Shown: piece by piece, positions 24,678 through 36,900 of the stretch | How the letters are laid out: every line of letters starts with the position of its first letter | How positions within the stretch are numbered: position 1 is the first letter of the stretch | NCBI RefSeq assembly: GCF_963678635.1 | Contig: NC_087066.1 | Location: forward strand, 29,827,301 to 29,891,300 | DNA length: 64,000 nucleotides | Direction: 5' to 3' | From: Symsagittifera roscoffensis | Lineage: Eukaryota; Xenacoelomorpha; Acoela; Convolutidae | Translations under genes and position numbers: made by a program | Notes under the pieces: generated by a model | The model's input: the letters and a program-made list of their open reading frames with translations, nothing else | The model's database searches: none | Told to the model about the DNA's origin: nothing

Positions 24678-24925
24678 TCAGTAATCGTACGTGTAGTCTC
24701 CTAATTCATTGTCACTACCCGACAGACTAAACGTCTTTCCAGCCGCTTTATTACCGTCATCTTCCGTGTCGTCATTAGCCGAATGGTCCGAATAAATCGA
24801 CTCCTCGTCCGCTGCATCTTCGTCTTCGTCTTCACTCTCGCTGTCATCCTCATCTGCACTGTCGTCTTTGCGCCCGTTCACTCCTTTTCGGCCACTGTAA
24901 CGGTAGTTGTAGAACAATTCCTCAC
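24678..24925 (-). CDS. EZH2 (E(z)): EZH2 exon 4 (end of SET and acidic tail)
   Basis: The acceptor is cacccttag|GT at 24926/24925. It starts EELFYNYRYSGRKG and continues as a tail of about 66 residues, mostly Asp, Glu and Ser, ending in YTYDY. The canonical C-terminal segment of EZH2 after the SET domain (KYVGIERE in human) is not recognisable. Confidence 0.92.
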
Positions 24926-27900
24926 CTAAGGGTGCAAAAAAGATAATGAGTGTCCTATAATTGGACCAACGTCTACCAACCCCAAATTAGCCCCATTAAG
25001 ATCTAATTTACCTCTTTACGAATATTAAAGTTGTGACCATTCAAATCTAAGCTTTTTGCGGGAGGGGAGGAGGCGGGTTTTCAACTATGGATAACTCTCC
25101 CAAAAGCGACCAAAAAACGTTTCTGAGAACTGAGAAAAGTTAAATTATGACCCCAACAGATTCAAAGTGGCATTTCAAAATCATTTCATGAGTCAAGCAA
25201 GTTTTCATTCATTAGTTTTCCCGTCTGCCAACCACGATAGCAACCTCACCTGGTCTGATTGGACGTAACGAGTACACTCCAATTCTGTGATCTCCACAAA
25301 CCTGCACCACTCTTGCAGTGCAGTTGGCACGCTTGGCCGAATGGTTAATAAACCTCATTTTGGACCCCATATTCGTAGCGTCCACTACAAATTCACTGTT
25401 CAAATTGAACAAATAGCTGTTGAATATTAGGTCGTACATTTTGCCCCGTCTCTCGGCCTCGTTCTGGGACACTACTTCGCCTCTGTACTCGCCGATGAAT
25501 TCGCCCTGTCGGATTGCGAAAGTGGCAAACAGACCCCAACCAGACACAGAAGAAACACCTGTAAAGTATGTCATTCCCCAGTCATTATCATCCAGATTCT
25601 GCCATTTTTTAAATTATTTGACAACTCAATATTTCTTTTCCCGTTCAGCTCTTGCGCGTATTTAAATGCCTTTGAGCTACTCAAAATTCGTTTAAATATA
25701 AGAGAAGAAAAATTAAATACAAGTTAGCATGGCTGCAAGTTTTGTCGAATAACCAACCTCACCAACACTACGCTTTGGTTTTAGTTTCATTATTACGATA
25801 TGATTTTTTCAAATCTCAGCGTGGAGAATGTGACATCACAATATTCATCACATGAACTTTGGCACCGAAAAATTTCGGAATTGAAAGAAATTATTAACAC
25901 GAAACTTACCGACTACTATCTTGCTAGAGTCAAACGGTCTCTGCATGTAATTATTCTCACACTGCCTCATTCCATTTCTCCTCAAGTACTCCCTTCTAAT
26001 CAATTTATCCTCCGTATCATCCTTCTCCAACGCACTTATCACATCTTCATCATGCTTCAGCTCGTGAGAAATCGGCAACGAGTTACGCTCTGTGAATACA
26101 CTTCCAGTTGTCGTGCAACAATTCTTACACAAATCTGGATCACATTCACGTGCCGCCATAAGACACAGACATTGCGACTTGTTGGTACAAGGACCCTTGC
26201 ATCGACATCCGGGGAACCGGTTTGGACAGTCAGGATGACAGTTGCATGACTTGTCACAGAAAGAGCTCTTGCCGACACAGACGCAAGATTCAGTAGTCAT
26301 TCCACAGAGAAGTGGCCGACCATCTTGGAACTGTTCGTGTTGACATGTTTGGTAGTAAGGCATCTTTGGCAGATTCTGCTGCTTGGCTAACACTTTCATC
26401 ACAGAGTCCATCTAAACATCGCAATCGAAAAAATTCGAAACTTACAATATACCAAACATCTGAATTCTGAAAATGCCCAGAAAAAAGCCTTAAAAATTTA
26501 AAGCCGAACTTTGATGATGGTACCAATAGATGAAAAATGCAAAATGAAAAATGTCGAAGAATATGACATTACAAAATATTTCGAATCATTACAATTGGAA
26601 ACTATGATCGCAGCCACAACCCATGTTAAAAATTTTAATATGTTCAGAAAACGAAAAACAAAAACTTCAAATAATTCGCAAATTATAGAATTCGTTCAAT
26701 TGAAAAAAAAAATTAATTTTCGTGTTGAGCATTCGTGCTGCAATTAATGGAATGCAGTTTTTTAGCGTTTGAAGAAGAGAAACTTCTTTGAGAAGAGAAC
26801 TTTTATCAACGTTCCAGTATTGCAATAACTCAAATTAAAGTATAATAAAACACAAAAAAAACTCAAAATTTCAATAAGCAATGAAATTTTTGTATTTTCA
26901 ACATGGTATTTAACGCTGCTTACAAAGACGCCAAAACTTGAAAAATCGGAGAAATTAGTCAGATCTCGGGCTAACCGCTGATCCGACTCATATTTAATGA
27001 TGAATTATCATACAATGTACAATATTTCATGACTTTTCCTCTTCAATTTTAAGCTGCTGAATTCTAAAAATGCACAGAAAAATGCCTTAAAAAAATTAAA
27101 GCCAAACTTTGCTGCACTACGCAAATAAAACACTAAAAAGAGTTATAGCTGCACTACGCAAATAAAAAAGAGATAAAAATGGAGCTTCACACCACTTACG
27201 ATAATCAAAAACATATCATGACAAAGTACTCGAGAATAAATGAGACGAAAGTCAAAAACCGACAGTTTTTTTAATGTCGGAGAAATAATCCATCAATCAA
27301 AAAGTCGCTCTCACGGAAATTCAATTAGAGGAAAGCATATCCAAAAGGGCAGTGGTCGGCTTAAGATTAAATTGCAACACAATTTAAAAAGCGCTAACTA
27401 AGCCGACATTAAGAGACGCTCGATGAGTAAAAAAATATGTCATAAAAACTAAATATTTCTAACTAAATATTATTACGAAAAAAAAAAACGATTGCACTTG
27501 AAACGAAGTAATATGAGGCGAACAAAGGATGGTTTTGTCGAGAAAAAATCAACAAATACATATTAAAAACGCGGAAACAAAGCCAAAAATGTTTGCTAGA
27601 AACTCCAACCCAAAAGTTGTATCCACTTCAAAAGTTGTCCAATCCACAAAAAGTGGAAATATAAATCTACACAAGAAAAAATGCATATCAAATATCGGCT
27701 ACAGTCCCACGATAACATCCTTGCCCAGCTTCATATTAAATATTTGAGATAAAATTGGCCAAAAGATGACACCATTTTAGCAAATTAAAAAAAAGACATA
27801 TTTTTTAAAACAAAATTAAAGCTCGTCAATTCGAACATCATAACTGAAGCCTTAGAAAAACTGTTTAGGTCGAAAATTCAACATTGAAAAAGTTTGCCAC

Positions 27901-30900
27901 AAAAATCCAACAGAGAATCGAGCCGCAGATTTACATTAAACGGAGCGCAAACGCTACTTTACATCAGCTGACCTTACTTTAAGTATGAGCATAATAAAAA
28001 AAAATGATTCAGTCTGAAGTCGATACGAAACTTTCAAAAAATCTACGAAGCTCATATTTTTGCCAACAAATTTCACAAATCGAATCTAACTAAGTTTCAT
28101 TGATGAATATTTGCATAAGCATGCAAAAAAGCAGTAAACCTCTTAGATAACATTAATTAGCTCGTAACTATCCTCAAAAACGCTAGACCGAAACCTATCG
28201 GTATTTAATCTCCTCCAAAAATATATTTTCATTGAAAAATATTAGTGTTGGGAGCAACTTTTATACCACCACAGAATTAAACTGGACAAACAGTACTCCC
28301 AACTGCTTACGCTGCAATGTTACGAAAGCATTGAGAACTGATTATCTGAAAGGGCGAACTCTTAAACGAAAAAAAAACATTGAAAATTTACAAAACAGTA
28401 TTTAAACTCAAAACTTGCTTTGATAGCCCAAATATTATAGCCCAAATAGGGTGCTAAAAAAACCGACATTAGATTAGCCATAAATTAATTAAGAAAACGA
28501 GCCGACGGATTTTTAAATGAATCACAAAAAAAATATTAAATATTTTTTTTCCATTTTTTTACGAGAGTCAATGAGGTTATTTCAGAAATTTCGAAAAAAT
28601 CTATTAGACACTACAAGATCCAAAAAACAAAAAATCACAAGGCATCTTCCGATTAGCAGGAAAGGGAAAAAAAGAACAAAGATGCGAAGCGGATCACCAC
28701 TTGCGATTGAACAAAGTCGAAAAAATGGAAAACGTTGAAAAAACTTAGTAGTACCAAATATTTAAATTTCTTATGTCTCAATAGAAATTCATTCTAGGTT
28801 AACAAAGCAGAAATTTGAGTATCAAATTAGCAACGGAACAACTTACAAAGAGGAAACAAAGGCGACAATCTTTGACCAGACACAGGTTGAGCAGAAAAAT
28901 TTAAGAATTCAGAAAAACACCTTTACAGTTTTAAGTCCCAGGCGAGACTAGAATTAACAATAGTTGCTCTTTCAGCTACAAGAGAAGTTGCCTATAGCAT
29001 GAAAAAAGAAAAATCATTGATGTAGCAACTAAGCCGACGATCTTTGAGCAAATACCGGTTGCGCCGAAAAAAATGATTAATATACCTGCCGCACGCAAAT
29101 ACCTGTCGCACCACATCATAGGAAACAAAGGCGACAGCGTTAACTGAAGGCTAAATGGGAAGGATCCTAACGGATGGGAAGGGCCTTTAAAACAGCAAGT
29201 TGAAGAAAAATTAAAACGTGTAAGAAAAGTTGTTTACTAGAAAAAGTCTTGTTCCCGATTTCAAGACACCTGCTTTCGCTAGTGTATCAATACCTGATTT
29301 GATCAAATGGAATTTTTGTCATTAAACAAATCGAAACAGTCTGATCGTATAAATACATAAAAAAAACAGAATTATTAAAAATCATTAATAAAACACATGC
29401 TTTACAAAAAAGCCGAAAAAATCAGTAACAAAATAAAACAAACTTCGTTTAAAAAAAACGGGAAAAAAGAGATAATTCAGATCGAAAAACGCGAATCCGA
29501 AAAAAACTTCAAGAAAAATACTTGAAAAAAAAATATAATCGGAATCGGACTACAACTATTTTCTACCTTGATGTAAGTAGTTTTACTTGAATTTTCAAGA
29601 AAATGAGAATGTCTGAAATTAACCATTTCTACACATTTGACCAATTTGCACCTAACGTTTTTTAGGAAGAAAAACAGTCTACCCGATTGCAATACCCTTG
29701 CTTATCGCAAGGGTAACTAAGCCTCGAATTAGTAAAAATTCGGCTACGTCTCGGATTGGATCTGCGACCTTGAGATTATGAGTTTCGCAGACTAACCACT
29801 CAGCCACCGACGCTTCAAAAATCACAAACAATCGCCATAAATAAATCAGAGAACCGATGATACGAAATTTCCAATGCTACAAATCGTGATTATAGCAGAA
29901 GGGCCAGCAAATAACTGAACACTTTTAAAGAACACTTTTAATTGCCAGTAGTGTTAGAAAAAAAAGGTTTGAACAAATACACTAAGGCTAGTAAGCTCGC
30001 GAGTTTAATCACACCGATCAAATTACGTAAGCAAGTTTATAAGGGGCTTCAGCTTCTAAAACAAAAACTGAAGCCCAAAATCAAGAGTTGTATTTATTGA
30101 AAGTATAGACAAAAAGAGTATAGAATCGAAAAAGTAAGATCAAGCATCAAAAGAAAGGCTCACAGTACCCCCGATTTAAATTTTAAACAATAAAGTACAA
30201 ACAAGTGAAATAAAACATGGCAAGGCATGGTTTAGTTCAAAAATACATGCTTTAATATTAAACAAAGCGATTAGGCCGAAAAACCATGGTAGATGAAAGT
30301 CCGCAGGCTAGCAGTAGCAATTAAATCTATTTGCACTTGACTGAAGACTGTGGTTGAACCATGTAGAGAAAGCGTATAATTCTTAAACACGTAAGCTTGG
30401 CTTAAACATGGCTGAAAATGTCTCAAATATATAATATTAGCGCACCCAACGCAGCGAAGCTGCTTTGATACAAAGATTGCGAACATATAAGGTAACACAT
30501 TATTTAAGGTGAAAAAGGGAAGTAAAATTAAATAATTGGTTGAGAACTTTTAACTTCTTCAAAATCAGTATTTCAAACGCATTGATAAAAAATTGCCAAT
30601 GCATAACAAAAAAACCACCACATGAAAAAACAAAGAATAACCAAAAAAATCAGCAAAGCATCCAACAATTTTTCCTTTTTTATTATTTGATGATTGTAAA
30701 AAAATGAACTTTCAAGTTCGTTATTAAAAAATTGAAATATTTTCAAATTACTCGGTTTTATATACTCGCATTAACTCAAGAAATAAAATTCTAAATTGGC
30801 TGACAGCGTTTAACTGCACTTTTTGCAATTAAAACAACATCTGAACGATTTCAATTGTAAAATCACTAAAATCACCAATCAGATTCTCGTTAAACTTAAT

Positions 30901-33900
30901 ATTTGTTTTTATTACCCGATACGCATATCAATTGATTCCATTAATCGTTTAATCAAGCTATTTACTTTGAAACGATTCTTAGTTACTGATTAATAAACTT
31001 TCAATCTTAGTGAAACTTTTGTGAAAATCTTTGTAAAACCTCTGGAAAAACACTTCAAACTTCAAAGACTGTGGTTGAACCATGTAGAGAAAGCGTATAA
31101 TTCTTAAACACGTAAGCTTGGCTTAAACATGGCTGAAAATGTCTCGCTTAAATATATAATATTAGCGCACCCAACGCAGCGAAGCTGCTTTGATACAAAG
31201 ATTGCGAACATATAAGGTAACACAATATTTAAGGTAAAAAATGGAAGTAAAATTAAATAATTGGTTGAGAACTTTTAACTTCTTCAAAATCGGTATTTCA
31301 AACGCATTGATAAAAAAATTGCCAATGCATAACAAAAAAAACCACCACATGAAAAAACAAAGAATTACCAAAAAAAAATCAGCAAAGCATCCAACAATTT
31401 TTTCCTTTTTTATTATTTGATGATTGTAAAAAATTGAACTTTCAAGTTCGTTATTAAAAAATTGAAATATTTTCAAATTACTCGGTTTTAAATACTCGCA
31501 TTAACTCAAGAAATAAAATTCTGAATTGGCTGACAGCGTTTAACTGCACTTTTTGCAATTAAAACAACATCTGAACAATTTCAATTGTAAAATCACTAAA
31601 ATCACCAATCAGATTCTCGTTAAACTTAATATTTGTTTTTATTACCCGATACGCATATCAATTGATTCCATTAATCGTTTAATCAAGCTATTTACTTAGA
31701 AACGATTCTTAGTTACTGATTAATAAACTTTCAATCTTAGTGAAACTTTTGTGAAAATCTTTGTAAAACCTCTGGAAAAAGACTTCAAACTTCAAATACT
31801 GAAAGGATCTGAGCGGTCGACTTTGGAGGCCACATCTACAACCTCTTTGAGTAGCTGAACATCAGCCAACCATAGCGTCAAAATTATCATAAATTGAGAA
31901 CCTTTTTCAAATCTACGCTTATATAATTTGAAGTTTCAAAAAAAATACGTAATATCTCGTAATCAAAAGGAGTTTGAGCCTTCATACGTAATAAGGCCAC
32001 ATTTCAACAACTGGAAGTAACCTAAAACCACCCCAACAAAAAATGAACAATTTCAAATAATGAGAAGTATTTATTTTATCGAAGTTTTTTAAAGTAACGC
32101 CATAACTAGGAAACTAAAAAACGATGAGATGACAAATTTGAAGGCCAGATAAAAACGTTCTGAAAATACCTTGACAGCACCCCACCATGCAGTTGAGAAA
32201 TTTTAACTTCGATTTTTTTTTTGATCTCATCTTTGAACAATCATATGAAACAGATTATCTCGAAAACTTGTACGTTTTGAGCAGCCACATTTGCAGGCAA
32301 GATTTGCAAACCCTTTGAGCATGCTGACAGCACCCAACTATAGAGTAAGCAGTTTCAATTTTATAAAATTTCAACCTAATCTATTCGAATTTTTTTTAGA
32401 AATCATATAACACATATCTCGGAAGCCGAAAGGTGGGGGCACAATTTGGAGGCACAATTTAGAGTCAAAATTGGAGGCACAATTTGCAACCTATGAAAAT
32501 ACCTTGACATCACCCAACTACATTGTTAAGAGTTTCGAATATGTTATCTTTATAAGATCTAAATTTCGAATTTTTCAAAAAATCACAAAAATCGTCCACG
32601 TAAAGTAAAGCATTTGGGTATTCGAACTTGGTGTACAAATTCACAGCCCCTAGGATAGCCCTGACAGCACCCCACACAGGGTCGTTTATTTTAAATTTTA
32701 TTAAAAAAACGTTGAAACGAAAAACGCACGTAACAAAGATATATGGTTGAATCCCACCTTTAAACTGCCCTCCTCCTTCCCTCCCATGCAGGCATTATAG
32801 CTAGAGCCTAATATTTTGGCCTTCAAAATAGCCTAGCATTCATAAACTGGAAAATCGAAAAAACTTTCTAAGCATTGCACTATATGTAGATAATTTTATG
32901 ATGCGTTATGCGCTTAACCGTTGCAAAAAAAGCTTACACATGGCAAGAAACATGCCACACGCATTTAATCGTAGTATAGATAGAAGACAGAATGGCACAG
33001 AAACAATTCCTCGGTAAACAAAAATAAATATATATTTTGTTCAATTTATATAGTTTAGTGTTTTTCAAACAATTTTAATCAAATATTATCATTTTTGCGC
33101 ACAATTAACTGAAAACAAATATAAAATTTTGCATTTGATAGAAACATTCACGTGAAAAGTACAGACATCTAAGATAATCATAATGACACACAATCAATCA
33201 GAAACAAAAAGAGGAGTGATCACTTAACAAAACATAGCTAAACGCTGAATCGCTAAACTGAACTCGCTCCGATACCGCTCAATACTGTCGCTAAACGCTA
33301 CCGCTAATGACAAAGACTATCTTTAAAATTCATTAACTGAACCTCCCTAAAAAGAATTTGCGATTCTGGTCTGACCACTGTCGATTAGCCGCAATCGAAA
33401 TAATTGTAATGCTATTAATTTGAATATTTTCAACCAGCTTTTATCAGATTTGAGAAAAAGATACGACATAAGACGAAATTCTGCAATCATTTTCAAAAAT
33501 TATTTTTTGAAAAGCTACCGTTGTTTCCAAGCTTGCTAGTCTTACAAATTAGGTTACATGTTACAAGAATTGGCATGCCAGCTAGTTAGGCCGTAGCAGT
33601 GCGCCTACGAGGCAGTGGGGGGAGCTGAAAATTGAACCTCAGCCGCATCAATTCAAAATCCTTTTCTTAAGATTCGGCCTAACGTCAGTTACTCGCTCAG
33701 GCGCGGATCTAGGAAATTCTCGAGGGGGGATTTTCAAAAATAAATTGAAAATTTTATTGACCTTTTTTTAGGCCAACCAAATTAATTTTTTGGGCTCTCA
33801 CAAATCACTATAAGGACCATAATTAGACAAAATTTTCTGCGCCGCAGGCAAATTTGGGAAAAAACAGGCCTAAAAACGCGTTTTTATGCACTTTTTGGAC

Positions 33901-36900
33901 AACTTCGACCAAAAAATCGCATTTTTTTCGGCTGGCGCTCCCCCCTCAAAATGAGTATAGATTGGAGCCAAAGGCGCCTTTAGAAAAATTTTAAGGTCAG
34001 TCAGCCAAAAATGGATACCTCAAATACTACATAGAAGGGTTCCTTTGGGTCGGTAGGGGGGGGGGGTCGAATCCCCCAAATCTGCTACTGTACTCGCTTA
34101 TTCTAACAAAAAACAAGAAAGACTTTCCACTATCAATTGCCGAAAGAACTTCACCAAGCTGCCTTTCTGAGAGCACATACTTGCACAAAAATTACTGACA
34201 GCAACCAGTACTCTTTCATTTAGCCCACTTCGCTTCTGCTGTATAAAACCCCAAAACAGAAACTATAAACATGAATTCAATCTTGGCTTAACAAAAAAAA
34301 CTTAGCGTCCCTTGCAGAATAAAGACCATTGATTCAAAAAAAACAGAAATCAAATGACGATTAGCCAAATACATATAACTCGTAAATACGCTTGCCTGAA
34401 ATAAAACATTTTGGAAGCCAAAAACTTGATCAGTGAAAAAGCGACAGCAAATTTGAAAACAGAGCAGTCAGTGAATTGTGAATCAAAACGATATAGATAC
34501 AGCTGCTCAGGTATTTGGTATGCCGCCCATTCTTTGGTAAAAAAACTATACTGAGTTGATACTTTGCGTGATTACATGAACTGCAGAACCATTTACATGC
34601 CCGATTTACACAGAAGGCTCTCAAACCTTAAATAATCCGATGACGGCAAATCAATTATTCCCAAACAAAAGCCAAAAAATAAATGATTTCGGGGGACAAA
34701 ACAAATATTTCACCATAAATCTTCATATACGAAACTTCTCCCTGAGCTGCATTACTTTGAACGTATTCGAACCTCCGTGTTCTGTGGAAAAGGCTTCTCA
34801 AGCAGAAAAAGCTTATAACCACTAAAAACTCTCAAACTAATCGCAACATTAATTAACCCTCTCGTCAGTCCTCGAAAAGGAAACTTCGGAGAGGCAGGGA
34901 ATCATGTTAAGGATAATCAACCTACATAAGCAAACGGAAAAAAGGGCACTTACTGATGCATCAACTCCCCGGCTAGTCTTAAAAAGTCAATTTTTACAGA
35001 GTGAGAGCGGTGTGAATTGAAAAAAAAAACAAGACAGAAAATTCCGATTTTGGCTTTTTAATTATCAGAAAAAAAACAGTCAAAAACAAATTTTCACGCT
35101 GGAAAGTCAGCCTGACTTCAAACAAAAATCTATACGTTCCTGATGAACATTAAAATGTCGAAAAGACGAACAGGAAAACCGTTTTTAATATGCACAAAAT
35201 GATTTAAAAAACATGTTTTACAAGTTCGACAAGGATAAAAAACTGGAAAATTGTATTACCTTTTGCAAATTTCAAAACAAGTTGAAACCTGAAAACTATT
35301 TTGCACAAAGGACGAGAAAAAAATAACTCCACATACACAAAATGGTTTGAAAGATCAAGTGAACAGAAGTGAAAACTACAAAGAATGCACAACACTGAAC
35401 TAATACTAAAAGTTTGATCGTGGAAACAAAATTATTATTGGTTAGACTTGAAAAAAAACTGCAATAATAAAAAAATCGTCGAAGAATTTACTTCATGGAA
35501 AACTGGTATAACTCGGAACTTGCATTATAGCGCTTAAAAAGAAGAACTAAAAAAAACTATGTATGGGCAGAACGGCCGAGAACAACTAAAAAAGACATCG
35601 GAAAATAATGAACTTACCTCCAAAAATTCAAATTCAACCAAACAATAATAAGAAAAACAAAGTTTTTAACAGCCAGGAAAAAAATCTAAGCTATCAAGTG
35701 AATCGGCTAGGGGTCTTTATACAAAACACACTGGAAAGCAATGAAACAAAAGACAAACTGCAATTGTTGACAATAAAATTTATCGAAAAAATTTATATAT
35801 AAACCGCGAAAAGTTATCATCTATCATTTAACTCCCTTAACCCGACTCAATGTGGCTTTCTGTACCCTTTAAAATATTTCCCATTTAACAACAATACAAT
35901 TTTATTTCACATTATGTAATTCGAAGTAATAACCTGTACCTGCAACTCATTGAGTGTTAATTAATTCTTGCCATAACGTGATAGATAGATAACCAATTTT
36001 CCTGTAGCAGTATATAATCTGTCAATTTGATTGTAAATTTTTAAACTCAATTATTTTAACTGTAAACAGTCAAAAACTTAAAACCACCCGGGAAGATTTC
36101 TTCTTGTGAGGTAGTGTGACATCACTGCATGATGTCATGCATTCTTATGCTATAATAGATTTCATAAATAACCTTGTTAATGAAATGAAGTTCATACATT
36201 TATATTTATTTAACTATGTAAATATTGATGGTAATTAATACCAATCAAGAGAGATTTATACCGAGCTACTAATCAATTGGGTAGACTTGAACAGAATAAA
36301 AAATTACAATCATGCTCTAACTTGCGCCGATCGTCTAGCGATATTCCAGAAGTTAAGAACCGAATCCTGCGTCCTTAAAAGCAAGATAAGTCTTAACCGC
36401 TCGAGACATATAAATTATGAATACAATTCAATAATAATTGATAGCCAGTAGCGCTAATTACTATCCGAACAGCTTACAACATTAACAATAAACGACGATA
36501 TAGCTGTCCACAGCCATCCGAAGGGACACTATATCACATGGTGACTGTCGCGGAAGATTCTACTTCTGGATTCACCAAAAGTCATCGGCACATGCAATCT
36601 TCATCACACGAGCGGACAACGACAACCGCACTTTGCTGAAACAGAACAGGGCAACACAACCCGTTTCACCCAGCAACGCTCAGATGTGGAAAGCAGAGCA
36701 ACATTCAGCGAACAACTGAGACAGACAGGGAGAAAAAGAAGACAATGACGACTTTTCAACATTTCTGGCCTGACAGTTTCTCCAATCTACAGAAGCAGAT
36801 GTGGATTGTGACCTACAACATCACTACTTCTTGTTCCAGTCAGAAGGCAGGGCAGCTGAGGTACTGACAAGGCAGACAAAGAAAGCAAATCTACAGGTTT

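Noticed and set aside
25800-26249. 149-codon ORF on the plus strand
   Set aside because: It is antisense to the EZH2 CXC exon, whose protein matches a known domain; this ORF has no recognisable features.
31162-31476. 104-codon minus-strand ORF in the duplicated intron segment
   Set aside because: The sister unit does not keep the frame and the composition is that of AT-rich intron DNA.
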